From Sorex araneus (taxonomy: Eukaryota; Chordata; Mammalia; Eulipotyphla; Soricidae): a DNA stretch of 64,000 nucleotides. Shown here piece by piece: positions 1 to 10,572 of the stretch. The DNA lies in NCBI RefSeq assembly GCF_027595985.1, contig NC_073312.1, positions 4,985,051 to 5,049,050 on the forward strand. Reading direction: 5' to 3'. Under the pieces are notes generated by a model. That model was given only the letters and a program-made list of their open reading frames with translations. It did no database searches and was not told the DNA's origin. The position numbers and the translations under genes are program-made. The first letter of the stretch is position 1; every line of letters begins with the position of its first letter.

Positions 1-122
1 CTCCTCTCCCTCCTCCCTCTCCTCTCCCCTCCCCTCCCCTCCCCTCCCCTCCCCTCCCCTCCCCTCCCCTCCCCTCCCCTCCCCTCCCCTCCTCTCCCCA
101 CCCCTCCCCTCCTCTCTTGCCC
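1..122. repeat. (CCCCT)n pyrimidine microsatellite
   Basis: About twenty CCCCT units with a few CCTCT interruptions. The other strand has regularly spaced runs of four Gs and could fold into G-quadruplexes. The left end is cut by the window. Confidence 0.9.
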
Positions 123-320
123 CCCCTCCCCTGCAGTCCCTCACTGCCTATTACTGCTCTGTCCTTCCTCCCTCTGCAGGGGAATTTTTAGTCCTTTTTA
201 TATCGCTCGAATGTTTTTTAAATGAATATGATTTTTTTTTAATCAAAAGAGTCTTAAGAGCTGCTCTTAAGACATTCCTTCCCCATCTGGTTTGCTTCAT
301 TGAAAAAAAAGAAAAACAGG

Positions 321-343
321 AATAATAATAATAATAATAATAA
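321..343. repeat. (AAT)n microsatellite
   Basis: Seven AAT units follow an A-rich stretch. Confidence 0.85.
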
Positions 344-440
344 AAAAAGACGTGTGCAGACTTGGGCGGGCTCCTGGCTCCACTCACGAATGCCAGCCGA
401 GGAGGGGCCGGGCTGCAGAGCTGGGTAGAAGAGGGCGGCA

Positions 441-582
441 GAGGGGCTGGCAAGAGCGTGCAGGGGGCACAGTGCTTGCCTCACTACAAGTGACCCAGGT
501 TCGATCCCCAGCTCCCCACATGATTGCCAGGCGTGATCCCGAGCACAGAGCCAAGAGCAGGCCCCGAGGGTGTGACCTAAAA
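441..582 (+). mobile_element. SINE, type A (tRNA-derived, diverged)
   Basis: B-box-like CCAGGTTCGATCCCCAGC, then GCACAGAGCCAAGAGCAG and GGGTGTGACCTAAAA. The head is poorly preserved, so this is an old copy. Confidence 0.75.
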
Positions 583-1330
583 TCACCTAAAGGCGTCTCT
601 GCGGTGTGGGGGTCCCCCACTTCCTGCTGAGAGGGGCCGAAGGGCTCCTGGACATGCCCAGTGCCCCTGGGGGTGACCCGGCCCTTTGCGAGTGTGGTCC
701 CTGGGGGTCTTCTTCCTCCCGCTCCCTTTGGGGACTCCGCCTTTGGAGTCCCCTCTGTTCTTGGGTCCGGGAGCGGGGGAGGCCCCCCGTGTCCTGTCGA
801 GCTGGGCTTTGAGCAGAAAGCGCATGCAAGGACACACAGGGAGGGAGAGACAGACGCACTCGGACCCCGAGCCGTCATGCAGCCACTCGCCGACTCCGCC
901 AAGGACCATCCATGGATTCCTCGGTTCTGGGTTCAACTCCCGTTGCCGCACCCAGCCCACTCCCACCTCGCACCGACGCCCGGATGGACGGATTCCGTCT
1001 CCCGCTGATGCTGTGTCGATCCGCTCTCTGGTTCCTTTGCTCACGCCCACGTGGCCGTGTGTCGGGGGTGCCACGGCTGGTCCCCGGCGGCTCTGCTTCC
1101 CTCAGGCCTCCCGGCCTCGCTGCTGGGCCACAGGGACACGCAGGCACCCGACACCAGCTTCAGGCCTCTGGGAGCTGGGAGGGTGGGTCCCTGGCGCCTT
1201 CCTGGGTGGGGCCGAGGCTGTGCTCCGGGCAGGGCGTGGCCTTCTCTGCTGGGCCTCTCAGAGAGAGTGGAGCATTGCCGCCTTGGGGGTCTCCCCTGGC
1301 TGGACCCCGCCCTCGGGGGACTCCCTGCCA
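583..1330. other. GC-rich intergenic sequence, no gene seen
   Basis: High G+C with scattered CpG keeps several frames open by chance. None has domain-like composition or splice-site support. No repeat recognised. Confidence 0.6.
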
Positions 1331-1771
1331 TTCTTTTTCTTTCCCTTTTTGGGTCGACTGGAGCGATAGCACAGCGGGTAGGGCATTTGTCTTGCACGCG
1401 GCGGACCTGGGTTTGATTCCTCCGTCCCTCTCGGAGAGCCCGGCAAGCTACCGAGAGTATCCCGCCTGCACGGCAGAGCCTGGCAAGCTCCCCGTGGTGT
1501 GTTCAATATGCCACAAACAGTAACAACAAGTCTCACGATGGAGACGTTACTGGTGCCCGCTCAAGCAAATCGGTGAACAATGGGATGACAGTGATGACAG
1601 TGACAGTGATTTTTGGGTCACACCCAGCGATGCTCAGGGGTTACTCCTGGCTCTGCACTCAGGAATTGCTCCTGGCGGTGCTCGGGGGACCCTATGGGAT
1701 GCTGGGAATCAAACCCAGGTCGGCTGCGCGCAAGGCAAACGTCTTATCCACTGTGCTGTCACTCCGGCCCC
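1331..1771 (-). mobile_element. SINE type A, minus strand, split by a nested type B SINE
   Basis: The right part (1611-1771) reads TTTTTGGGTCACACCCAGCG to CACTCCGGCCC, the reverse complement of a full type A body. Its T-rich tail continues on the left side of the type B insertion at 1331-1355. Confidence 0.85.
1356..1609 (+). mobile_element. SINE, type B (tRNA head with a second, non-A-tailed body)
   Basis: Starts at GACTGGAGCGATAGCACAGC, has the B box GGGTTTGATTCC and then a body unlike type A (TCGGAGAGCCCGGCAAGCTA onward). It ends GACAGTGACAGTGA. Direct repeats TTTTTGGGTC at 1346-1355 and 1610-1619 are the target-site duplication. Confidence 0.9.
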
Positions 1772-2389
1772 TACTCCCTGTCATTCTTGTCTTCGGGTCA
1801 AATCAGGGCCCCTGGGAACAGGTGTGAATCCTGTCCCCTGGAGTGCTGTGCAGGTGACCCTTGGAGTGCTGTGCAGGCTCCCGCTCCTGATGACCAGGCC
1901 TCCCGCGCTTGGAAGCAGTTCCCGGCTGAGTTACACGCAGGGACTAAGAGCAGCTCACTGGCTGGGGCAGGGGGGGCAGGAAGAGCCACAAGGAGGAGGT
2001 GGGGAAGGGGCTCAGGCTGCTCCAGGCGGAGCCGGGAGAGGACAGGAAAGTGCCCCCGGCCGGTGGGTGCTCAGGGCTGAGACTGAGGCAACAGTCGCCT
2101 CAGGAGAGCTCGGGTTTGACCAACGGCGAAGGAAGCGGCTGCTCCATCGGAAGCGACTCCGGTGCCTAACTGGGCTGGTAACAGACTCCGGTGTGGCGCC
2201 CGACGCCCAGGAACCTTCCGGAGCCCCCGCCGTCCCGCTTGACTCTGCCCCCGACTTTCCTGCCCTCTGCAGGCCCATACCTGTGCCCTGGAGTCGCTCG
2301 AAGAATGTCCCAGCCACCAGCCACCCCGGCGCCAGCCTGACAGGGGTGCAGAGGGTAGCTCTGCCCTGTGCTCAGAACCGGGTTCCACT
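1772..2389. other. Unique intergenic sequence
   Basis: GC-rich unique DNA. Open frames here have no recognisable domain. Confidence 0.5.
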
Positions 2390-2716
2390 CACTTATTTAA
2401 AGATATTGTCATTCTAGCACCGTGATTCGCCGAGTTGCTCACTCTTCTGCTGATGCAGGCACTCAGCGTCCCAACACCCGCCTCACCCCAGTGGGGCCTT
2501 CTCTCCTCAGCGTCCCGTCTCCCCCCACCCACCTCACCCCAGCAGGGCCTTCTCTCCTCAGCGTCCCCGTCTCCCAACACCCCTCAAGTCCGTGCCCGTA
2601 ACTGGCACCAGCAAATTTAGTTCACATGGCTTGCTGGGATTGCTTGCAAAGGCAAATGGAATCATTAAAAAATGTTATCAATAGAAGTCGATTCGTGCTA
2701 ATTGTTCTGTCTCACA
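2390..2716 (-). mobile_element. L1 3'-end fragment
   Basis: Shares with 6388-6660 the order: TTGCCAAGTTG-like segment, a CAACACCC stretch, CAAATTTA, CATTAAAAAATG and GTGCTAATTGTTCTGT. The 20-bp minisatellite begins exactly where its purine tract would continue. Within it, two 65-bp copies of the CCTCACCCCAG/CAGCGTCCC segment lie in tandem. Confidence 0.6.
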
Positions 2717-3881
2717 GGGGGTAGGGGAGGGAGGAGAGGCGGAGGGGAGGGCGGAGACGCAGAGGGGAGGGAGGAGAGGTAGAGGGGGAGGGAGGAGAGG
2801 CAGAGGGAAGGACGGAGACGCAGAGGGGAGGGTGGACAGGCAGAGGGGAGGGCGGAGAGGCAGAGGGAAGGACGGAGACGCAGAGGGGAGGGTGGACAGG
2901 CAGAGGGGAGGGCAGAGAGGCAGAGGGGAGGGCGGAGAGACAGAGGGGAGGGAGGAGAGGCAGAGGGGAGGGAGAATAGGCAGAGGGGAGGACAAAGAGG
3001 CAGAGGGGAGGGAGGAGAGGCAGAGGGGAAGGAGGAGAGGCAGAGGGGAGGGAGGAGAGACAGAGGGGAGGGAGGAGAGGCAGAGGGGAGGACGGAGAGG
3101 CAGAGGGGAGGGAGAATAGGCAGAGGGGAGGAGAAAGAGGCAGAGGGGAGGGAGGAGAGGCAGAGGGGAGGACAAAGAGGCAGAGGGGAGGGAGGAGAGG
3201 CAGAGGGAAGGACGGAGATGCAGAGGGGAGGGTGGACAGGCAGAGGGGAGGGCGGAGAGGCAGAGGGAAGGACGGAGACGCAGAGGGGAGGGTGGACAGG
3301 CAGAGGGGGAGGGCAGAGAGGCAGAGGGGAGGGCGGAGAGACAGAGGGGAGGGAGGAGAGGCAGAGGGGAGGGAGAATAGGCAGAGGGGAGGACAAAGAG
3401 GCAGAGGGGAGGGAGGAGAGGCAGAGGGGAAGGAGGAGAGGCAGAGGGGAGGGAGGAGAGACAGAGGGGAGGGAGGAGAGGCAGAGGGGAGGACGGAGAG
3501 GCAGAGGGGAGGGAGAATAGGCAGAGGGGGAGGAGAAAGAGGCAGAGGGGAGGGAGGAGAGGCAGAGGGGAGGACAAAGAGGCAGAGGGGAGGGAGGAGA
3601 GGCAGAGGGAAGGACGGAGATGCAGAGGGGAGGGCGGAGAGGCAGAGGGGAGGGCGGAGAGGCAGAGGGAAGGGACGGAGACGCAGAGGGGAGGCGTGGA
3701 CAGGCAGAGGGGAGGGCGGAGAGGCAGAGGGAAGGACGGAGACGCAGAGGGGAGGGTGGACAGGCAGAGGGGGAGTGGCAGAGAGGCAGAGGGGGAGGGC
3801 GGAGAGACAGAGGGGAGGGAGGAGAGGCAGAGGGGAGGGAGAATAGGCAGAGGGGGAGGACAAAGAGGCAGAGGGGAGGGA
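2717..3881. repeat. 20-bp purine minisatellite (GAGGCAGAGGGGAGGGAGGA) with higher-order structure
   Basis: Nearly every line is variants of one 20-mer. Variant units such as GGAGAATAGG and GACAAAGAGG recur 400 bp apart (2970/3371 and 3111/3512), showing a 20-unit higher-order repeat. Long frames on both strands through it are repeat artefacts. Confidence 0.95.
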
Positions 3882-4081
3882 NNNNNNNNNNNNNNNNNNN
3901 NNNNNNNNNNNNNNNNNNNNNNNNNNNNNNNNNNNNNNNNNNNNNNNNNNNNNNNNNNNNNNNNNNNNNNNNNNNNNNNNNNNNNNNNNNNNNNNNNNNN
4001 NNNNNNNNNNNNNNNNNNNNNNNNNNNNNNNNNNNNNNNNNNNNNNNNNNNNNNNNNNNNNNNNNNNNNNNNNNNNNNNNN
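3882..4081. other. Assembly gap (200 N)
   Basis: Run of exactly 200 N inside the minisatellite. The true array length is unknown. Confidence 0.98.
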
Positions 4082-4690
4082 GGGAGGTTGTAGGTGCTTC
4101 TGGCCGAGAATCACGGCCGGAGGAGGGGTGCCAGTGGGGCCGCTCTGGACACTGAGGGTCCGTCCTGCGGGCTCCAGGCTCGCCCACCCCCACTGCAGGG
4201 GCTCCGCGGGGCCCGTCCCTCCTTGCTTCAGCTGAGGCCGTGCGGGTCACGTCCATGCGGCCACTGGAATGCCAGGGCCGCCTGCCCCGTCTCTGCCAAG
4301 GTCCAGGGGGGGCCCGGGGGTCACAGGTCAGGGCCGGCTTCTGGCTCCCAGGCAATTGTATGTTATACAAACCAGCCGTGTCCAGACACAGCTCAGTGGC
4401 TTTCGCCCACGGGGATATGCTCACCCCCAGCCCCAATGTCCTTTGGGGCCCATTAAGCGTTCACTCAGCTCCCACCTGCTGCTCACCGGCTTCACGGGAC
4501 CCCTGGAAATCTGTGCTCCCTGCCTATGTCTGAGGCTAAACCCAACTGCAAGGGCAGCTGGGAAATACCATCTGCGTGCCCAGGGGATGCTGGGAAATGT
4601 AGTTCACGTGCCCAGCGGCAGGAACTGTTACCCGCCACGCTCCCTCTGAGCACCAATTACCCAGCACAGATGCACAGATACCCTGCGGGA
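4082..4690. other. Unique sequence with a ZNF143-like motif
   Basis: Begins directly after the gap. Contains GATGCTGGGAAATGTAGTTC at 4586-4605 followed by CACGTG. No coding sequence recognised. Confidence 0.5.
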
Positions 4691-4694
4691 GTGC

Positions 4695-4980
4695 TAGCTG
4701 TGCGTGCGTGCATGTGTGTATGCATGTATATGTATGCGTGTATGCGTATGCATGTGTATGCATATGTGTACTTGTGTGCATGTGTGTGCATGTGTGTATG
4801 CGAGTGTGTGCATGTGTATGTGTGCATGAGTGTGTATGTGTGCATGTGTGTGTATGTGCGTGCGGTGCATATATGTGTGCGTGAGTATGCGTGCATGTGT
4901 GCATGCTTGTGTATGTTAATGCTTGTGTATACATGCATGCATGTGTGTATGTGTGTGCGTGTGCATGTGTGCGTGTATGC

Positions 4981-5011
<31 letters not shown>
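4695..5011. repeat. (TG)n / ATGTGTGC-rich repeat
   Basis: Alternating purine-pyrimidine sequence of TGTGTGCATG-type units ending in a pure (TG)n run. Could adopt Z-DNA. Confidence 0.9.
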
Positions 5012-5970
5012 GAGAAACTGCAGAGTCCAAAGAGGACTCGACTCCGTGTGCAACCAAGTGGGCAGGGCCCAAACGGCCATGAAGGGCCCGAGTTTGGCTC
5101 CAGTTCGTGCACTCCAGAGCCGCGGGTCCCGCCCGCAGCCCGCAGAGGCGGCCAGGGCTGACTGCCGGCATGGACGCAGGAGGCCTCCCGCCCGCCCGCT
5201 CCTTCCCGCGCCTTGGAGCAGGGGCGTGTGGCGCCCGGGCTGGGGGGCGCCTCTCCCCAGGCTCCCAGGTTTCCGGCTCTTCGGCTCTTCGTGGCAGGAG
5301 AGACATCTGTCCCGCACAGCTCGCGCCTGGCGGCGTCCCCGCTCAGCAGCAAACACGAGCCCTCCTTGCGTTCTGGAACAGTCCGGGAGGGAAACGGCTT
5401 CCAGAAAGCGGCTCTGCGGGAGAGAAGAAATGGCCCTCCCGGGCTTTGTGGAAGCTGCTACCAGAAGCTCAGGGTCAAGTGTAACCAGGCGGCCAGGACT
5501 GCTTTCAAGGACACTCTGCCTGGGGCCCCTCTTTCTCTCGGACCTTTGCATTAAAGACTTGGTCCCGTGGCCGGCACGGGGAGGCTCGTTCCTTCCGGGA
5601 CGAAGGAACTTTCCAGGCCGGAGACTTGCACACCTGGAAGAGGCGGCTTCTCCCAACACCTGCTGGCGGAGCCCAGGCCCGGGTCCGGGTCCCTGCAAGG
5701 GGACCGATGAGCTTCTCTTCTCAGGATGGAGAGGGGAAAGGCCAAAGAGATGCCACCTGGAGCCCGCGGGAAAGTTCTAGAAGTCACTCTCAGGCGCTTT
5801 CCTTAAGTGGGTTGGGCCCTCTTCAGTAATTCTTGGGCAGGGTGTTTCTTAAGAAGATCAAGACTGAGAGTCGCAGGCGCATATGTTGGCTGTTATTGCT
5901 TAGGTAGGTGACTCAGTTTACCCATGTCTTCCCACCTGCTAGGATCCACTCTTGCTTTTTATTTATTTAT
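5012..5970. other. Unique intergenic sequence, GC-rich then mixed
   Basis: No repeat and no coding exon recognised. The frames in it are short and composition-driven. Confidence 0.5.
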
Positions 5971-6015
5971 ATGTGTGTCTTTGTGTGTGTGTGTGTGTCT
6001 GTGTGTGTGTGTGTT
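5971..6015. repeat. (GT)n microsatellite
   Basis: Imperfect GT run directly abutting the next SINE. Confidence 0.85.
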
Positions 6016-6180
6016 ATGGGGGGCACCCAGTTGTGCTCAGGAATTACTCCTGGCTCTGTGCTCAGAGATCACCTCCTGGAAGGTTTCAGGGGACCCTCAG
6101 TGGTGCCGGGGATGAAACACGGGTTGATTGCATGCGAGGCAAGCGTCCCACGCGTCCCACCCTCTGTACCATCTCCCCCG
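6016..6180 (-). mobile_element. SINE, type A
   Basis: Reverse copy: GGGGGCACCCAGTTGTGCTC to CTGTACCATCTCCCCC. B box reads AAACACGGGTTGATT. Confidence 0.8.
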
Positions 6181-6207
6181 TCCGACTCTGCTTTGAAGAT
6201 CAGAGAT

Positions 6208-6349
6208 GGAAGTGGAGAGACAGCACAGAGGTTAAAGACACTTGCCTTGCATGTGGCTGATCTTGGTTCAATGCCCTGCACCATGTATGGTCCCACAAGT
6301 ACTGCCAGGCATGACCAAGAGCACTGAGCCAGGAGTAGCCAGCACTGAG
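6208..6349 (+). mobile_element. SINE, type A (diverged)
   Basis: TGGAGAGACAGCACAGAGGT head, TTGCCTTGCATGTGGCTGAT middle and GAGCACTGAGCCAGGAGTAG body. Confidence 0.75.
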
Positions 6350-6387
6350 TTCAACCAGCCCAAACCATCCCTCACATTTGATTTATT

Positions 6388-6660
6388 TTATTTTATTTTA
6401 AAAATCTTTATTATAACAGCGTGATTTGCCAAGTTGTCCATTTTCTGGTTGTTTCAGGCATTCAGTGTTCCAACACCCATCCACCACCCATGGGACCTTC
6501 TCCCTTACCACCGTCCCCAGGTTCCCGTCACTCCTTAAGTCAGCTCCCGTAACAGCCACGAGCAAATTTATTCCACATTGCTTGCTCCCATGCAAAGGCA
6601 AATCATTAAAAAATGGATATCAATGAAAGTCAACCCGTGCTAATTGTTCTGTTTCACAGG
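6388..6660 (-). mobile_element. L1 3'-end fragment
   Basis: Opens with a TTTTATTTTAAAAATCTTTA reversed A-tail, then a CAACACCCATCCACCACCCA block. Ends GTTCTGTTTCACAGGGG like 2390-2716. Confidence 0.6.
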
Positions 6661-7970
6661 GGCGTTACTAAAGCCAGTGCCGGGGGCTTTGCTGTGCCGG
6701 TTGGTCCTGGCTGAGCCTTCGCTGCTCCTGGTTTGGTCCCTGAGCGAGGGGCCACCACACAACACGCCCATGAGACTTGCTGTCGTCCTAATGTGAGGCG
6801 GAGAAAGACCCTCCCCTGTGGCGAGACAGGCTGCACTTCAGCAAGACAAGCAGAGGCCTCAGTTTTTGTCTCCCCCGAAAGCATGGGTCTCAAATTCCCC
6901 GAGACCGCCCTTGGCCGAAACTGCGAATCCCCTGGATGCCACTAACCGGTCTATGATAAGTAGGGCATCTGGGCACAGCAGGGGGGCATGACCATTCAGC
7001 TCATGGACATGAGACTGCTTCATTGCAACCCTTGGACAAATTGCCAACTCTAGCCCACTTCGATTATGTAACCACTCGTAAGACGGGGTTCCCTGGAGCG
7101 AGGGTCGGGGTCCTTGTCAGGCTCGGGGACTAGCTCGAGCTAACAACGAGGGTTCCTTCGCTTTTGCATTCTCACGAGTGGAACTGGCCTCTCTGCCAAT
7201 GGGAAACCCCAGACCCAGGAACACCACCACTGGGCTGGCAGTTCTGTGAAATGCAGAGCTGTTGTGTGGCCGTGAGCTCCAGGCGCTGGGGAACTGGGAC
7301 TCTCTGGGGGGCTAACGGACATCCAGTCGTGCCACTGGGCCGTGTCTATGCTGGAGGGTGTCAGGCATGGCTGAAGGGGACTCTGCCCGCCCGCAGCCTA
7401 AGGAGGCCCTGGAGTTTTCAGCCCAGGCCGGACTCCCTGGGCGGATTCAGCTGCACCGTGTTTTTTTGGAGTTTAGCTGTGGAGCCGGGCTGTCGTTTCT
7501 CTGCCAGAAGATGTTGGGTGTGGGCAGGGGGTCCTGGTTCTTCCCATGGCGGGGGCAGGAGAAACCACCCCCACCCCAAATTTTAAAATAAAACAAGACT
7601 CAGAGAGCAGAAATGAGTGAGTTTGGGTCAGTGCTGGAACGAAGCTGTGTCCAACCTGTGTGCAGCTGTGGGACCCACCTGAGGCCTGCCCGTAGGAGGA
7701 AGACCCCGATGAGATCAGGGAGAATCTGTTCTGTGTCCAGCACTTCTCACCCACCACTGCCCACACTTGCTGTTCTCCTTTGGTGAACAGGGGACCTGAG
7801 CGAAGCCCCGATCTAGGGTGTCCAGCTGGGACTGGACACAGGTCAGCTGACACCCCGCCTGGGCTCTGTACAACAGCTTGGACCAAGAGGGGCTGACCTC
7901 GTGTGCGGGGAGAAGGCAGCTGGGATGGAGAAGGGGTCACTAAGCCAATGATGGCTGGAGGGATGCTCGG
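6661..7970. other. Unique intergenic sequence
   Basis: Mixed composition. No exon, RNA gene or known repeat seen. Confidence 0.5.
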
Positions 7971-8272
7971 GCCGGGAGGTGTGTGCTGAGAGTAGGCAAA
8001 GGACCAAACGTGACGGCCTCTCAGTGTCTGTATTGCAAACCATGGTGCCCGAAAGGAGAGAGAGAGTAAGAAGGAAGGTGCCTGTCGCAGAGGCAGGGGG
8101 TGGGGAGGGTGGGGGTGGGGAGGGATACCGGGGACATTGGTGGTGGAAAATGTGCACTGGTGGAGGGATGGGAGTGTGATCATTGTATGACTGAAAGTTA
8201 ATCATAAAAGTTTGTAACTATCTCATGGTGATTCAATGAAAAAACAACAACAACAACCACATGACCCAGCAG
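7971..8272 (+). mobile_element. L1 3' UTR fragment, plus strand
   Basis: CTCTCAGTGTCTGTATTGCA, a GAGAGAGAGTAAGAAGG purine tract, a G-rich stretch, then AAAATGTGCACTGGTGGAGG and CATAAAAGTTTGTAACTATC lead into an A-rich tail. This is the sense form of 10431-11260. Confidence 0.7.

Positions 8273-8305
<33 letters not shown>
8273..8305. repeat. (AAT)n microsatellite
   Basis: Ten AAT units grown from the A-rich tail of the L1 fragment. Confidence 0.85.
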
Positions 8306-8307
<2 letters not shown>

Positions 8308-8825
8308 CAAAAAGGGTTTGACATTTTGTCCTCCACCCGCCGGGAGCCGCCTATCCTGCCCCCAACTGTGGGACATGGCACCACAGCCTTTCCTTAGGGT
8401 GCCGCAGGGGACCTGTCGTGTAGACAGAAAGGCCTTCTCAGAGCTGCTGTGTGACCCCCTTTCTGCTCTGGGGGTGGGAGCTGGAGTGGGGCCCACCAGG
8501 CCTGAGGGAGGCTCAGCCCAGCAGCGGCCCCTCAGGGCTGTCGGTCCCTGGCAGCAGCGTGGCCCTTGTGACCCCGATGGCCAGTGTCCTGACTGACCCT
8601 CCGCCCTCTGCGCTTCTGGGGCTGGAGTCCAGCCCTCGAGGCCTCCAGGCGGGGGACCCGGCCTCTGGGGGTGATGCCGTCCTGAGCAGTGGCCCCGTAG
8701 GGGGTGGAGGGTGGGGCTGCAGGACCCCCAGCGCCCAGCGCCCCCCACATCACGGTGGCCATCAGTGGCCGTCGGGACTGGCGCTTGCCAGCCTCTCAGC
8801 TCAGCTGCAACCGGCTTAGTCGCTT
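8306..8825. other. GC-rich unique sequence
   Basis: No feature recognised. Confidence 0.45.
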
Positions 8826-8985
8826 GTTTGGGTCACACTCGGCGACGCTCAGGAGTAACTCCCGGCTCTGCACTCAGGAGTCACTCCTGGTGGTGCTCGG
8901 GGACTCTGTAGGGTGCCGGGCCTCAATCCTGGGCTGCCGCATGCCAGGCAAGTGCCCTCCCCTCAGTGCTCTCTCTCCCGCCCCT
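8826..8985 (-). mobile_element. SINE, type A
   Basis: TTTGGGTCACACTCGGCGAC start, CTCTCTCTCCCGCCCC end. The clover-like head is degraded. Confidence 0.8.
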
Positions 8986-9530
8986 CTAAAGGGCGCCTTT
9001 AGGTGTATTTGGCTGTTCAAGAAGACCCCCAGTGGCAGGGACAGAAGGAAATCCCTGGGGACAGAAGGAGAGGGTCAGGGGTGCGGGTGGAGGGGAAGGA
9101 CAGGCTGGAACGTCATGGTGTCCACAGCTGGGCACCAGTATCCTCTCCGGCTCCGGCCAGGAGGGCCTGGGCTGACCTCCAGAAGCTCAGACGCTGACGT
9201 TCTCGCTGGGAGCTCCTCTGGTCGCTTTGGGGGTTGTGTCACTTCGGCGTCATCGCAAAGGACACCCCCAGGGCGAGGCTTTCTGCTCTGGGGCTCGGCT
9301 CTGGTTTCCAGCCCTTCCCCCAGGCACCCCAAAGGTGGGGGGGGCACAGTGTCTACGGACCAGAAGTGGGTGGGAGGGGGCTTCCCAGGAGTGCGCGGGA
9401 ATGTCCCTTCTTCACGCCGGGCTCGCTGGGAACTGGCAGGAAGGGGTGAGGCCGGGGCTCTGAGGTTCGGCCCGAGGTGGCTCGCACCTGGAAGGGGAGC
9501 ATGCCCCATTTTCTTTTTCTTATTTGTGCT

Positions 9531-9701
9531 TTTTTTTGGGGGGGAGGGGTCACGCCCAGCGATGCTCAGAGGTTACTCCTGGCTCCAAACTCAGGAATCA
9601 CCCCTGGCGGTGCTCGGGGGACCCCATGGGATGCTGGGGATGAATCCGGGTCAGCCGCGTGCAAGGCAAACGCCCTCCCCGCTGTGCTATCGCTCCAGCC
9701 C
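9531..9701 (-). mobile_element. SINE, type A
   Basis: T-run, then GGGTCACGCCCAGCGATGCT to GCTATCGCTCCAGCCC, nearly full length. Confidence 0.88.
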
Positions 9702-10430
9702 ACGCGCCCATTTTCAAGAGGAAGAAATCAGGGAAATCTCTGGCCAGGACTGCACAGCACTGGGCGGCAGGGTTAGAGTCCTCCTGAGCCGGGTCCCTGG
9801 GGTCACCTCCTCCAGGGCCCCCAGGGCACCCGAGCGCCAGCAGGAGGGGCAATTCCCCAGCCCCCCCAAGCCCATATGGCTCCACACCAGCCACTTCCTG
9901 GCCGACAGGCAGCGGGTGGACGGCATCGCCATGGAAACGCTTCTTTCCGTGGGCAACAGGAAGCTTCTGGAAAAGAGATCCGCGGCTGGGCGCGGGGTCT
10001 TGGCTGCGCCCCACTTGGCCGGCGCCTCCCTCCCGGGCAGCGAAACCCACGGGCTGCGCCCAGATGGCCGCACTCCGGCTCCGGGCAGTCTGGGGCGGGG
10101 GGCGCCGAGCCTCCGTGTCCAGGGGAGGCTACCCGGGGGTGCACCTGGCCACGCCCACCGCGCGCCCCCCACCGCGGAGCTTCTGGGGGCGTCGCTGTCC
10201 CCCAGGTGAGAGGGGCTGTGCGGGCCTCCCCTGGAGGCGTGTGAGTGGGCGGTGTCCTCTCTGCGCCAGGGACCCGCTGGGCACCGGCCTGGTCCACCGG
10301 CCGGGAGAGCCTGACACTCCGGAATATTCTCGGCAGCTGCGCAGCCCTGCACTCATGGCCTTTGCTTTGTCCTTTCCGCGCCCTCCCTCCCCTGCCCCAC
10401 CCCTCCCCGCCCTCCCCCTTCTTTACACAC
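9702..10430. other. CpG-rich unique sequence
   Basis: 9880-10340 is CpG dense (GGCCGGCGCCTCCC, GGGGCGGGGGGCGCC) and carries CATCGCCATGGAAACGC, an RFX-like motif. A 501-codon frame running through here is a composition artefact joined to SINE sequence. No promoter partner gene is seen. Confidence 0.4.
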
Positions 10431-10572
10431 AGTTACAAAGTTGCTCATGATTTGGTTTCAGTCATACAATGTTCCAACACGGCTCTTCACCACTTTCCCA
10501 CCATCAATGCCCCAGTGTCCCCGGTTTCCCTCCCGCCACCGCCCCCAGCAAGCCTCGATGGCAGACACTTCC

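Noticed and set aside
2678-4436. Open frames of up to 574 codons on the minus strand, rich in Leu-Pro-Ser
   Set aside because: They only translate the 20-bp minisatellite and run through the 200-N gap.
8704-10209. 501-codon plus-strand open frame
   Set aside because: It crosses two minus-strand SINEs and GC-rich unique DNA, has no domain, no consistent splice signals and typical SINE-derived peptide pieces (SGVTPGSALR-type).
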